A DNA stretch of 64,000 nucleotides from Sphingobacterium sp. UBA4616. Lineage in GTDB: Bacteria > Bacteroidota > Bacteroidia > Sphingobacteriales > Sphingobacteriaceae. The notes under the pieces are model-generated. The model did no database searches. It saw only the letters and a list, made by a program, of their open reading frames with translations, and was not told where the DNA came from. The position numbers were made by a program, and so were the translations under genes. The stretch lies in contig DGIS01000028.1 in the NCBI GenBank assembly GCA_002386525.1, positions 88,877-152,876 of the forward strand, in the 5' to 3' direction. Of the stretch, positions 16,865-25,050 are shown piece after piece; within the stretch, counting starts at the first letter, position 1, and each line of letters starts with the position of its first letter.

Positions 16865-18304
16865 ATGAAAATATACAGCAAATATATAACAGGACTTATT
16901 CTCTTACTGGGCCTAACCACGTCCTGCAAAGATGAATTAGCAAAAGTCAATCAAAATCAGAATGAGGCAGAAAATCCTCAACCTGGCTACCTTCTCACAA
17001 GCGCGATTAAAACAACAGCCGACAGCTACTGGGGCGTAAGCAATAATCTTGCTTCTAGTTTGTTGTTTGTACAACATTGGGCTAGAATCCAATACACGGA
17101 CCCCGACCGCTATATTTTCACAAACAATGATTTCACAGAAGGATGGTCAACCTGGTACTCAAAGAGCATCAGCCAATTAAAGATCACGCAAAAATTAGCA
17201 GCAAATAGCGGCAACGACAACTACAAGGGCGTAGCACTTATCTTGCAGTCATGGGTATTTTCATTACTGACAGATGCCTATGGAGATATTCCTTATACTG
17301 AAACAGGAGACATTGATGCTTATTTGACTCCTCGTTACGACGCACAGGAGAATGTATATAAAGGCCTATTGAACGATCTCAAAAACGCACAAAGTTTATT
17401 AAAAGTTGATGGTGAGGCTATCCAGGGTGATATTATTTATGAGAATAAAATCATTAAATGGAAACGTTTTGCGAATTCACTCAGATTGCGCTTTGCATTA
17501 CGTATTGCTGACCGCCTACCGGATCTAGCCAAAACTACATTGCAGGAAATCGCAGCAGAAGGAAGTGGTTACATTAGCTCCAATGAGGATATCGCTCAGC
17601 TGATCTACCGCGATGCTCCTTATCGCAATCCCGTCAGTGCATCTTTTGAAGCAAGAGAGGATTATCGCGTGAGTAAAACAATGGTAGATAAGCTTGTCGA
17701 GTTAAACGATCCACGCTTACCTATTTATGCGGATGCAACGGACAAACCGACTAAGGAGCAATATGTTGGTCTCCCAAATGGCCTCACTTCAAGTGAGGCT
17801 AGCAGTATTGGTTTTGATCTTACATCCCGACCAGGAAAATATTTCCGTGAGCCAAAAGCTCCTGCAGTCTTCTTAAGTTATTCGGAGGTTCTTTTTGATC
17901 TTTCCGAGGCCGTAAGCAGAGGATTTATTACGGGTGATGCAGCAGATCTCTACCAAAAGGCCATTCGCGCATCTTTTGAACAATACAAAGTCAGTAATAA
18001 TTTAATCGATGCCTACCTTCGTCAATCATCAGTAATTTTCGACCCCAATAACTATAAAAAGTCAATTGGCGAACAAAAATGGATTGCGTTATATGGGCAA
18101 GGTTTGGAAGCATTTGCCGAATGGCGTAGATTGGATTATCCTAAGTTAACACCTGCAAAACAAGGTGCTTTGGGCGGAAAAATCCCTTTGCGCTTTCTAT
18201 ATCCCGGAACAGAACAATCTCTCAATGGAGCTAATTACCGAGAAGCCATAGCACGCCAGGGTAGCAATACGTTGTTAACTAAACTGTGGTTTGATGTAGA
18301 ATAA
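16865..18304 (+). CDS. SusD/RagB-like outer-membrane lipoprotein
   Basis: 479 residues from the ATG at 16865; the frame also opens at a TTG six bases earlier. It has a lipoprotein signal with lipobox LTTSC (Cys21). The overall pattern (QPGYLLTSAIKTTADSYWG, AYGDIPYTETG, EQKWIALYGQGLEAFAEWRRLDYPKL) fits the SusD-like_2 subgroup, with TPR-like helices that pack on SusC as a substrate lid. It is transcribed with the upstream SusC and followed by a terminator. No enzyme genes follow, so the ligand cannot be guessed. Confidence 0.93.
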   Translation: MKIYSKYITGLILLLGLTTSCKDELAKVNQNQNEAENPQPGYLLTSAIKTTADSYWGVSNNLASSLLFVQHWARIQYTDPDRYIFTNNDFTEGWSTWYSKSISQLKITQKLAANSGNDNYKGVALILQSWVFSLLTDAYGDIPYTETGDIDAYLTPRYDAQENVYKGLLNDLKNAQSLLKVDGEAIQGDIIYENKIIKWKRFANSLRLRFALRIADRLPDLAKTTLQEIAAEGSGYISSNEDIAQLIYRDAPYRNPVSASFEAREDYRVSKTMVDKLVELNDPRLPIYADATDKPTKEQYVGLPNGLTSSEASSIGFDLTSRPGKYFREPKAPAVFLSYSEVLFDLSEAVSRGFITGDAADLYQKAIRASFEQYKVSNNLIDAYLRQSSVIFDPNNYKKSIGEQKWIALYGQGLEAFAEWRRLDYPKLTPAKQGALGGKIPLRFLYPGTEQSLNGANYREAIARQGSNTLLTKLWFDVE

Positions 18305-18322
18305 ATAGATATCAACAGAACT

Positions 18323-18361
18323 AAAAGCGGAGAAAGCACAAATTTTTTCCGCTTTTTTTTT
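18323..18361 (+). terminator. Terminator after SusC/SusD pair
   Basis: Arms 18323-18331 and 18348-18356 pair perfectly, followed by a T tract to 18361. The loop is 16 nt. Confidence 0.8.
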
Positions 18362-18407
18362 GAATAGATTTCTTACCTTAGTATAGGACTTTAACGATTT
18401 AAATGCC

Positions 18408-18833
18408 ATGGATGATCAAACATTAGACAGAATAGACCAACTCAGCGAAGAAGGAAACATTCAATGTGACGAAGGCAACTATCAGGAAGCGATCCGCTTG
18501 TGGACCGAAGCACTTGATTTGGTCCCAAGTCCGCAAAATGTTCACGCAGAAAGCCTCTGGCTCGAAGCCTCTATAGGAGATGCTTTTTTCTTACTCGACG
18601 ACTTTACCAATGCGCTCTCCCATTTTGAAAAAGCAAAACACAATATCATCGAAAATGCTTACGAAAATCCGTTTATTATGTTGCGGTTAGGACAATGCTA
18701 CCTACACGACAATAATAGTGAGCTGGCTCAGGAATATCTTCTCCGGGCTTATATGATGGAAGGAAAAGATATTTTCGAGGATGAATCCCCCAAGTACCTT
18801 ACATTCTTAAGTAATAATATCGATTTAGATTGA
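18408..18833 (+). CDS. Tetratricopeptide-repeat protein
   Basis: 141 residues, cytoplasmic. Three TPR-like helix pairs are visible: GNIQCDEGNYQEAIRLWTEAL, IGDAFFLLDDFTNALSHFEKA, and LRLGQCYLHDNNSELAQEYLLRAYM. The tail GKDIFEDESPKYLTFL resembles a widespread Bacteroidota small TPR family of unknown role; some relatives sit near toxin genes. The last codons (IDLD and stop) form one half of a 36-bp perfect palindrome shared with a broken gene on the other strand. Confidence 0.75.
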   Translation: MDDQTLDRIDQLSEEGNIQCDEGNYQEAIRLWTEALDLVPSPQNVHAESLWLEASIGDAFFLLDDFTNALSHFEKAKHNIIENAYENPFIMLRLGQCYLHDNNSELAQEYLLRAYMMEGKDIFEDESPKYLTFLSNNIDLD

Positions 18834-18854
18834 TAATTATCAATCTAAATCGAT
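18819..18854. repeat. 36-bp perfect palindrome at the facing ends of two genes
   Basis: Two 18-bp arms (18819-18836 and 18837-18854) are exact reverse complements with no spacer. Each arm encodes IDLD plus a stop in the gene that reads into it. There is no T-run, so it is not an ordinary terminator, though a transcript from either side would fold strongly. Confidence 0.9.
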
Positions 18855-19157
18855 GGCTTCTTCACCTTTCATCGGCACACCAGATGCCATAACTGCGGCG
18901 TCGACAGCAAATACAGCTTAGTATTTTTGGCCTTTCTGCTTTGTTTCACTTTATCGTTAATAATCGCGTTCTCGAGAAATCCTGCTTCAATGGCTCCCGA
19001 TGCCAATTTCGTTGCCTTTAGAATAAGTAAAATTCTCACACATCGCCTGATCAAAGTAAATCTAGCGAACAGGTTATTTTTCCAAAAAATAATGATCTAA
19101 TTTGATATCAAACAGCAGTGCATTGGCTACTAAATCAGCCTTAAAATCCAACAATAA
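18840..19157 (-). pseudogene. Broken gene of unknown family, facing the TPR gene
   Basis: Protein-like segments occur in two frames of the minus strand: KADLVANALLFDIKLDHYF and FDQAMCENFTYSKGNEIGIG, then in another frame KLASGAIEAGFLENAIINDK, then back to AVFAVDAAVMASGVPMKGE ending in IDLD and TGA at 18840-18842. Stops and at least two frame changes interrupt them. I do not recognise the family. The last segment is followed directly by the palindrome. Confidence 0.5.
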
Positions 19158-19190
19158 CTACTGAAAAAATCAAAAAAGAGCACATTGATG

Positions 19191-19220
19191 TTGTCACAAT
19201 TATAAAATAAACTATATTTG
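19191..19220 (+). promoter_or_regulatory. Promoter of the TonB receptor gene
   Basis: TTG at 19191-19193, 19-bp spacer, TATATTTG at 19213-19220: a full match to the Bacteroidota primary sigma consensus (TTG, ~19 bp, TAnnTTTG). Confidence 0.7.
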
Positions 19221-19228
19221 CACATTAA

Positions 19229-19249
19229 TTTATATTTGATCTAAATAAA
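19229..19249 (+). promoter_or_regulatory. Imperfect 21-bp palindrome, possible iron-responsive operator
   Basis: The sequence is an A/T-rich imperfect inverted repeat centred on GATC, just downstream of the -7 element and 6 bp before the start codon of the receptor. The position fits a repressor such as Fur; the motif itself is only suggestive. Confidence 0.3.
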
Positions 19250-19254
19250 TTACC

Positions 19255-21585
19255 ATGAAGAATAGAACACGCTATATGATGTTCAGTTGTGGAATCTTTT
19301 TGCTTTTAAGTGCTAAGCTAAATGCACAAGAAATATCCCTTGTTGTAAAAGACCGAGAAAATAAACCATTAAGGCAAGCGAATATCAAAGTTGATGGAAA
19401 GAGCGTAGGATATTCCAATCAATTTGGGCAATTCAATTTTGCAAAAAAAAGTTTAAGCAATACTATTCGATTAAGGGTATCCTATACAGGCTTCTCTCCG
19501 GTTGAAAAAATGGTGAATTTAGATACCGTTCAACAACCCTTAATCATTCAGCTTAATTCTACCCAAGTTTTAGATGAGATCATTGTAACAGCAGGACGTA
19601 AAGCGGAAAGCATCTCCACTGTACCTTCTTCAGTTTCTATCTTAACGACAAAGGAGATTGAAGCCCAAAGCCAAATCAGCACTAATCTTTCCACTATTTT
19701 GGGTAACACCATTCCTGGCCTTGGAACTGCGACAAACAAAGCAACCAACTCCGGCCAGACCCTCCGTGGACGATCTATATTAGTTTTGATTGATGGAATT
19801 CCACAATCCACCCCCTTGATGAATGGACAACGTGATCTCCGCACCATTGACGCAAGCGTCATTGAGCGAGTTGAAGTCATCAAAGGTGCTACTTCCATCT
19901 ATGGAAATGGATCCGCAGGAGGCATTATCAATTACATTACGCGCACTCCGTCAAAAGATGCTGCTCCGATTCAGGGAATGACTAGTTTGCGAACAACATT
20001 TAATCCCGTAAACAGCGCGGGTACCATGGGATATCGCATAGGCCAAACATTATATGGCCAAAAAAACAAATGGAATTATACTGTAAGCGGTTCGGCCGAT
20101 TACGTCGGACTGCAACGCGACGGCGACGGTGTCCCCCTTGGTCAGACTGACGGTCTTTCGAACACCTATCAATACAACGCATTCTTAAAGGCTGGTTACC
20201 GCATCGATAGTAGTTCTAATATAACGGCAGTGTACAACTTCTACAGAAGCAATCAACACAACAGATACATCAGCCAGGCAGGTATATATGGACAGACTCC
20301 TACGATAGGAGTAAAAGGCGAAGATCCAGGTAAACCTGCTGGAACTCCCTACAACCACAATGCCATGCTGACCTATAACAAAAACAATCTCTTTGCCTCC
20401 ACATCTTTAACGGCATCAGCGTACTACAATACGTTTCGCTCAATGAATCGTTATGTCGAGAAAGCTTCTGCATGGTACGGTCCGGGACAAACACAAATCA
20501 ATTCGGAGAAAAAAGGATTACGCGTTAATCTCAACACGCCATTTCAGCTATTGGGATCCAATGCGGACATTACCTATGGTATAGACTTATTAAATGATGT
20601 GACAGATCAGAATCTGACTGATGGAAGGGTTTATATCCCCTATATGAATATGTTAAACATTGCTCCATACGCCCAAGTTAAGATTGATTTCCTAGAAAAT
20701 TTAATCTTTAAAGGCGGTGTACGCTATGAAAATGCAACCGTAAAAATCAAGGACTTCAATACCATTGCTACAGGACCCAATAACGAGGGAAGTATTGCTG
20801 TAAAGGGTGGAAAGATCCCTTACAAAGGAGCAACCTTCAATGCAGGCTTACGTTATAACAAATATGCAATTTTTAACCCCTTCATTAGTTTCTCACAGGG
20901 TTTCGCGATTAATGAACTGGGTCGTATCGTCCGCAGAGCAACAGATAATGACCTAGACAGCCTAAAAACTGATCCGATCATTACCAACAATTATGAAATA
21001 GGATTTTCAAGTAATTATAGTATTTTCCAACTATCCGCTGCCTACTACTACAGTACATCTAAAATGGGAGTCGAACTCGTTGATATCGGTGGTTACCTGA
21101 TGCCCCAACGTCTGCCAGAGGATGTATATGGATATGAAGTTGCATTAAGCGCTAACATTTCACAGCAATTGACTATTGGTGGAACTTATGCCTATGTAGA
21201 AGGGAAATCCAAAAAGGACGACGGAACAAAGTCCTACCTCAATGGCTCACGTATTTCTCCCAAAAAAGCAACGGGATATATTTACTACACACCAATCCGA
21301 CCCCTTACCTTTCAGCTTTTTTGGGTACATACAGGGTCACGGGACAGATTCCTTCCCAACGAAAAAGGAATATACAAAAACAGCGAGGGACCGGTCAAAC
21401 CTGTTGATGTATTTAATTTAAATAGTAACTACCATATCAATAAACAATGGTCTATTGGTATGGGAATAGAGAACTTATTCAATAAAAATTATTATCCTGT
21501 CGTTAGTCAATACCGTGCCCTAAATGAAGAGTATGTAAAAGGACAAGGGATGTTGGCCTCGTTTAACATCAACTATAAATTTTGA
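19255..21585 (+). CDS. TonB-dependent siderophore-type receptor
   Basis: 776 residues with a signal peptide ending KLNAQ. A carboxypeptidase-like beta-sandwich (about 27-105) is followed by a DEIIVTAGR TonB-box region, a plug (STILGNTIPGLG, RGRSILVLIDGIPQ, IERVEVIKGATSIYGNGSAGGIINYITR) and a long barrel with a GIENLFNKNYYPV-type C-terminal region. It is smaller than the SusC proteins and has no SusD partner. It resembles ferric-siderophore receptors. The next gene, starting 1 bp after the stop, is a PepSY membrane protein of the kind that reduces or processes ferric siderophores, which supports iron uptake. Confidence 0.9.
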   Translation: MKNRTRYMMFSCGIFLLLSAKLNAQEISLVVKDRENKPLRQANIKVDGKSVGYSNQFGQFNFAKKSLSNTIRLRVSYTGFSPVEKMVNLDTVQQPLIIQLNSTQVLDEIIVTAGRKAESISTVPSSVSILTTKEIEAQSQISTNLSTILGNTIPGLGTATNKATNSGQTLRGRSILVLIDGIPQSTPLMNGQRDLRTIDASVIERVEVIKGATSIYGNGSAGGIINYITRTPSKDAAPIQGMTSLRTTFNPVNSAGTMGYRIGQTLYGQKNKWNYTVSGSADYVGLQRDGDGVPLGQTDGLSNTYQYNAFLKAGYRIDSSSNITAVYNFYRSNQHNRYISQAGIYGQTPTIGVKGEDPGKPAGTPYNHNAMLTYNKNNLFASTSLTASAYYNTFRSMNRYVEKASAWYGPGQTQINSEKKGLRVNLNTPFQLLGSNADITYGIDLLNDVTDQNLTDGRVYIPYMNMLNIAPYAQVKIDFLENLIFKGGVRYENATVKIKDFNTIATGPNNEGSIAVKGGKIPYKGATFNAGLRYNKYAIFNPFISFSQGFAINELGRIVRRATDNDLDSLKTDPIITNNYEIGFSSNYSIFQLSAAYYYSTSKMGVELVDIGGYLMPQRLPEDVYGYEVALSANISQQLTIGGTYAYVEGKSKKDDGTKSYLNGSRISPKKATGYIYYTPIRPLTFQLFWVHTGSRDRFLPNEKGIYKNSEGPVKPVDVFNLNSNYHINKQWSIGMGIENLFNKNYYPVVSQYRALNEEYVKGQGMLASFNINYKF

Positions 21586-21586
21586 T

Positions 21587-22768
21587 ATGTTTAAAACTGT
21601 CACCCTTTGGTTGCATAAATGGCTCGGAATCATTACCGGTGTTGTAGTCACCATCCTAAGCCTGACAGGCTGTATATACACCTTTCAGGATGAGCTCAAA
21701 CTAGTGGCTTATCCTGAAAAATATTTTATCTCCGGCACCACTGGCCATCCAACCATTCCACTTCCTTTAAGCACGCTTCTTCACTATGCACAGAAAAGCC
21801 TTCCAAAGGATGAGAAAATTACGCGAGTTGACCTTTATCCAACCAAGAACCGCACTTGGGTGTTTCGTGCTGTAAAAACTGACGAAAAAGCATTTGGTCA
21901 CTGGAATTATTACAAATACTATAAACGCGTATTCGTCAACCCATACAGTGGGCAAGTACAACACGTTGAAAATTCAAAAACAGAATTCTTTCAGCTGACA
22001 CTTCAGCTTCACCTTAACCTACTTTTGGGCAAGCGATTTGGCCATCCAATCGTCGCCTGGTCAACTGCCATCTTTATTCTTATCCTACTTAGTGGCATCG
22101 TTCTTTGGTGGCCAAAAAAATGGAAAGGCAAGAATCTCAAGCGAAGTTTTTCGCTTGATACCAAAGTTAAATGGAAACGACTCAACCACGATCTGCACAA
22201 TGTCATCGGTTTTTATAGCCTATTCATAGGATTGATTTTTGCCATAACTGGACTCGCCTTTGCTTTCCCCGGCTTTAAAAAATCATACATCGCAACATTC
22301 AATGTATTGCAGTCGACAACAGCATCTTCTGGGCGCATTTCACCTGTGCCATTACCTACGGCAGAAAATCAGTTTCAGGACAATGCATTGCGGTATGCAC
22401 TGACAAATTATCCCACCGCTGAAATGATGTCTATACGATTGAAAAAAGATACGCAAACAGGAATGGATATTCAGGTACGCCATGATGAAAAACGAAGCGG
22501 GGTGTTTGATTGGCTCTATTTTGACAGAAGAGGCAATAATCTATACGAAATCAAGTCTAGCGAACAACTACACTACGGTGATAAGTTGGGCGCCCTTAAT
22601 TATGATATCCACACAGGTAGCATAGGTAACATCTCAACAAAAATCATTGCATGCCTAGCTAGTCTCTGCTGTGCGTCCTTGCCCATTACCGGATATATCA
22701 TCTGGATGAACAAAAGCAAAAAGAAGAAAAAGAAACGTTATCAACACAATGTTAATAAGTACTGTTAA
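21587..22768 (+). CDS. PepSY-associated membrane protein, likely ferric-siderophore reductase
   Basis: 393 residues. The N-terminus (LWLHKWLGIITGVVVTILSLTGCIYTF) and the mid-protein segments (HPIVAWSTAIFILILLSGIVLWWPK; NHDLHNVIGFYSLFIGLIFAITGLAFAF) show the paired-helix PepSY_TM pattern with conserved His residues, as in inner-membrane proteins encoded beside TonB receptors. Four membrane helices are seen at about 12-33, 157-177, 205-227 and 345-370. The C-terminus is very lysine-rich (KSKKKKKKR). It probably reduces ferric-siderophore or binds heme electrons at the inner membrane. The end of the gene overlaps the first of seven DnaA-box-like repeats. Confidence 0.85.
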   Translation: MFKTVTLWLHKWLGIITGVVVTILSLTGCIYTFQDELKLVAYPEKYFISGTTGHPTIPLPLSTLLHYAQKSLPKDEKITRVDLYPTKNRTWVFRAVKTDEKAFGHWNYYKYYKRVFVNPYSGQVQHVENSKTEFFQLTLQLHLNLLLGKRFGHPIVAWSTAIFILILLSGIVLWWPKKWKGKNLKRSFSLDTKVKWKRLNHDLHNVIGFYSLFIGLIFAITGLAFAFPGFKKSYIATFNVLQSTTASSGRISPVPLPTAENQFQDNALRYALTNYPTAEMMSIRLKKDTQTGMDIQVRHDEKRSGVFDWLYFDRRGNNLYEIKSSEQLHYGDKLGALNYDIHTGSIGNISTKIIACLASLCCASLPITGYIIWMNKSKKKKKKRYQHNVNKYC

Positions 22769-22826
22769 TAAATGTATTTTTCTTATAAACAGGTTTTCAA
22801 CAACGTTATTAACATTATGTGGAAAA
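22738..22826. other. Cluster of seven DnaA-box-like 9-mers
   Basis: TTATCAACA (22738), TGTTAATAA (22750 and 22763, inverted), TTATAAACA (22783), TTTTCAACA (22794), TTATTAACA (22806) and TGTGGAAAA (22818, inverted) are one or two bases from the DnaA box TTATCCACA. They lie in an AT-rich gap between convergent genes. They could be a DnaA-titration site, an origin-like element or another protein's site. Confidence 0.5.
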
Positions 22827-22909
22827 GTTAACCCAACATAGTTATCGGAATCAACAGCTCGTTTCGAATGAATATATCGGGTAGTAAGCTAAATTGATCC
22901 AAATCACTA

Positions 22910-23635
22910 TTATTGGTCAAGCCATCTTTGAAAATTTGGAGAGCGTTCTTCACTGACAATGACAACAATGCTTTCAGGGGTTGGTGGTATTAATGCTAAC
23001 TTGATCCGATTCCTGCTAATTTTTAACATGGACTGAATCGCATCGATCCGAACGAGAAATTTTCGATTGATCTGGAAAAAAACCATTGGGTCCACCTGGG
23101 TGACCAAATGGGTGATGGTATCTTCAATAATATATGCGATTCCCGATCCCTTTTCCACGGCGTATAGCTCTTTGTCCTCCGCCATAAAATAAGCAATATC
23201 AGCAATAGCCAAGGACTTTAAAAAATTTCCGTACTTCACTAGAAACCGCTGTTTGAGTTGAGGTTCGATTTTGGGTAGTAATGGCTCAATACGATTCATT
23301 ACCTGTTTCAGCTCATCAACGTCAAAAGGTTTTAACAAATAGGCATAACCTTTATTTTGATAAGCCTCCAAGGCATATTGTTCGTAAGCGGTCGTAAAAA
23401 TAAGAGGAACATCAACAGCCACCTGCTTGAAAATCTCAAAGCTCAGTCCATCCATGAGGTGAATATCCATAAAAATCAGATCAAAATGCTGCTTATTGAT
23501 CGCTACCACAGCCTCCTGAATCTCTTTTGCGTTGGAAAAGGTAAATATAGTTTCGCCGTATAGCGAGTTCAGCATTTCCTTTAAACCAACGAAAGCCCAA
23601 TCTTCATCTTCGACAATCAGTATTTTCCATCCCAT
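22910..23635 (-). CDS. LytTR-family response regulator
   Basis: 241 residues. The receiver domain (1-120) has the acidic pocket (VEDED), phosphoacceptor Asp57 in IFMDIHLMDG, and Lys102 in YLLKPFD. The C-terminal ~105 residues are a LytTR DNA-binding domain (FFQINRKFLVRIDAI, ISRNRIKLAL). The protein would bind paired 9-bp direct repeats. It is 74 bp downstream of the SusD gene on the same strand and pairs with the LytS-type kinase at 31395-32756. The direct repeats at 31309-31359 are its likely target. Confidence 0.92.
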   Translation of the reverse strand: MGWKILIVEDEDWAFVGLKEMLNSLYGETIFTFSNAKEIQEAVVAINKQHFDLIFMDIHLMDGLSFEIFKQVAVDVPLIFTTAYEQYALEAYQNKGYAYLLKPFDVDELKQVMNRIEPLLPKIEPQLKQRFLVKYGNFLKSLAIADIAYFMAEDKELYAVEKGSGIAYIIEDTITHLVTQVDPMVFFQINRKFLVRIDAIQSMLKISRNRIKLALIPPTPESIVVIVSEERSPNFQRWLDQ

Positions 23636-23709
23636 GGGTTGAATGTAATAAAAAATCCATTTCCTTAAAAAGAAAATGGATTAATATATATAGGATTTAA
23701 AAAAATCAA

Positions 23710-25029
23710 TTATTTCAACAGATCGGGATTATTGTTGATGGCTTCCTGTGGATAACGAATGACATAACGAGGATCATTCTGCTGTAAGGTTACCGTTCTG
23801 CCGAAGCTACTATGGGTGATCGTCGGTCTGGTCGTCCGTTTTAGATCATACCAACGTAATCCTTCAAGTGCCAGTTCGCGCTTGCGCTCCAACATGACCG
23901 CATCTAGCAATTGCTCCTTTGATAAACTAGCGTCAGCTTTAGATTCTGTGGCATATGCATCTGCGCTGAATCTGTTTTTCTTTAATGCCGAAAGATACTT
24001 CAATGCTTCTGCGGTATTTCCCATACGAACGTAACATTCGGCCATAGTCAAATAAAGATCAGCATTTCTAAAACTCACATTAAAACGATTTTCACCACCT
24101 TTAAGAGATACATAATCACCACCACTTTTTTGGAAGTAACGGCCTTTTCTCAAATCACCATCTGAGTATGCCGATAACAAAGAAGGCGAGATAAACGAAC
24201 TTGAGCGAACTTCAGAAACAGACACCTTTTCCAGAGCCATAATCATCTCTGCTGATTCAAAATCGTTCGGAAGTTGACTTCCAGCAACATTCAGATCAAC
24301 CAGTTTGTCATTTATAGCCAAAGCTTTTTTAGCAGCATCAATCGCTTCCTGCCACTCTCCGCGATACAAATGAACACGTGAGGCCATCGCATACGCAGCG
24401 CGTTTACTAAAGCGATAATTAGCGCCTTTTGCCTGATCATCGACAGTCAGTAAAGCTGTTCCTTTTTCCATGTCCGTCAGGATCTGCGCATAAGACTCAC
24501 CAATGGTCGCGGGAACAAAACGTTGTTCCAGGTCAATCTTTGTCGACAAAGGAACACCCCGAAGCCCTGCATTACTCGCTGAATAGACCTCACTGTAAAG
24601 ATTTAACAACTCAAAATGAGCATAGGCACGCATCAGGTAGGCTTCGCCTTTAATCTGATCTACCGTGGCATTATTTCCTAACTTTTCATCAATCGTACTG
24701 ATGACCTGGTTGGTATAAAAAATACTTTTATAAAACGCCAAATAAGGATAAGCAATCGTAGCAGGATCAGGATTTTGGTCGTTCCAAAGATAGATATCTT
24801 TGGTTCTAGCGGCATCGGTTGAACTTTCATCCAACAATAGTTCATCCGTACGCAAGGAAAGGTAAGATTTATGTGCTGGAAAACCACCATAGCTACTTGT
24901 CATTAACCCCCTAAAATCACTTTCTGTGGCAGGAATTACTGTTCCAACCGGTTGTATATCTAAATATTTATTGCAGGATGTCAATGCACTTGCTGTCATG
25001 ATCATTCCAAAATAAATTATCTTTTTCAT
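23710..25029 (-). CDS. SusD/RagB outer-membrane lipoprotein of the two-component locus
   Basis: 439 residues from the ATG at 25029 (four residues shorter than the full frame). Lipoprotein signal with lipobox SALTSC. SusD_RagB features: KYLDIQPVGTVIPATESDF near the N-terminus, GEAYLMRAYAHFELLNLYSE in the TPR region, and LEGLRWYDLKR near the C-terminus. It binds substrate for the SusC pore encoded just upstream (21 bp apart). The protease and sensor genes in the operon suggest a peptide or glycoprotein ligand, by inference. Confidence 0.94.
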   Translation of the reverse strand: MKKIIYFGMIMTASALTSCNKYLDIQPVGTVIPATESDFRGLMTSSYGGFPAHKSYLSLRTDELLLDESSTDAARTKDIYLWNDQNPDPATIAYPYLAFYKSIFYTNQVISTIDEKLGNNATVDQIKGEAYLMRAYAHFELLNLYSEVYSASNAGLRGVPLSTKIDLEQRFVPATIGESYAQILTDMEKGTALLTVDDQAKGANYRFSKRAAYAMASRVHLYRGEWQEAIDAAKKALAINDKLVDLNVAGSQLPNDFESAEMIMALEKVSVSEVRSSSFISPSLLSAYSDGDLRKGRYFQKSGGDYVSLKGGENRFNVSFRNADLYLTMAECYVRMGNTAEALKYLSALKKNRFSADAYATESKADASLSKEQLLDAVMLERKRELALEGLRWYDLKRTTRPTITHSSFGRTVTLQQNDPRYVIRYPQEAINNNPDLLK

Positions 25030-25050
25030 GTTATAAATCAATTAAGAGAA

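Noticed and set aside
19054..19154. Intact small gene just left of the TonB receptor on the minus strand
   Set aside because: A short in-frame stretch ends in a stop and belongs to the broken gene; no start context.
22798..22825. dif/XerCD-like site inside the repeat cluster
   Set aside because: The left half matches only about half of the expected arm positions.
22738..22826. Firm oriC call for the DnaA-box-like cluster
   Set aside because: Gene direction on both sides and the rRNA operon orientation are opposite to what an origin here would give. No dnaA is in the window and skew could not be computed. Kept as a candidate element only.
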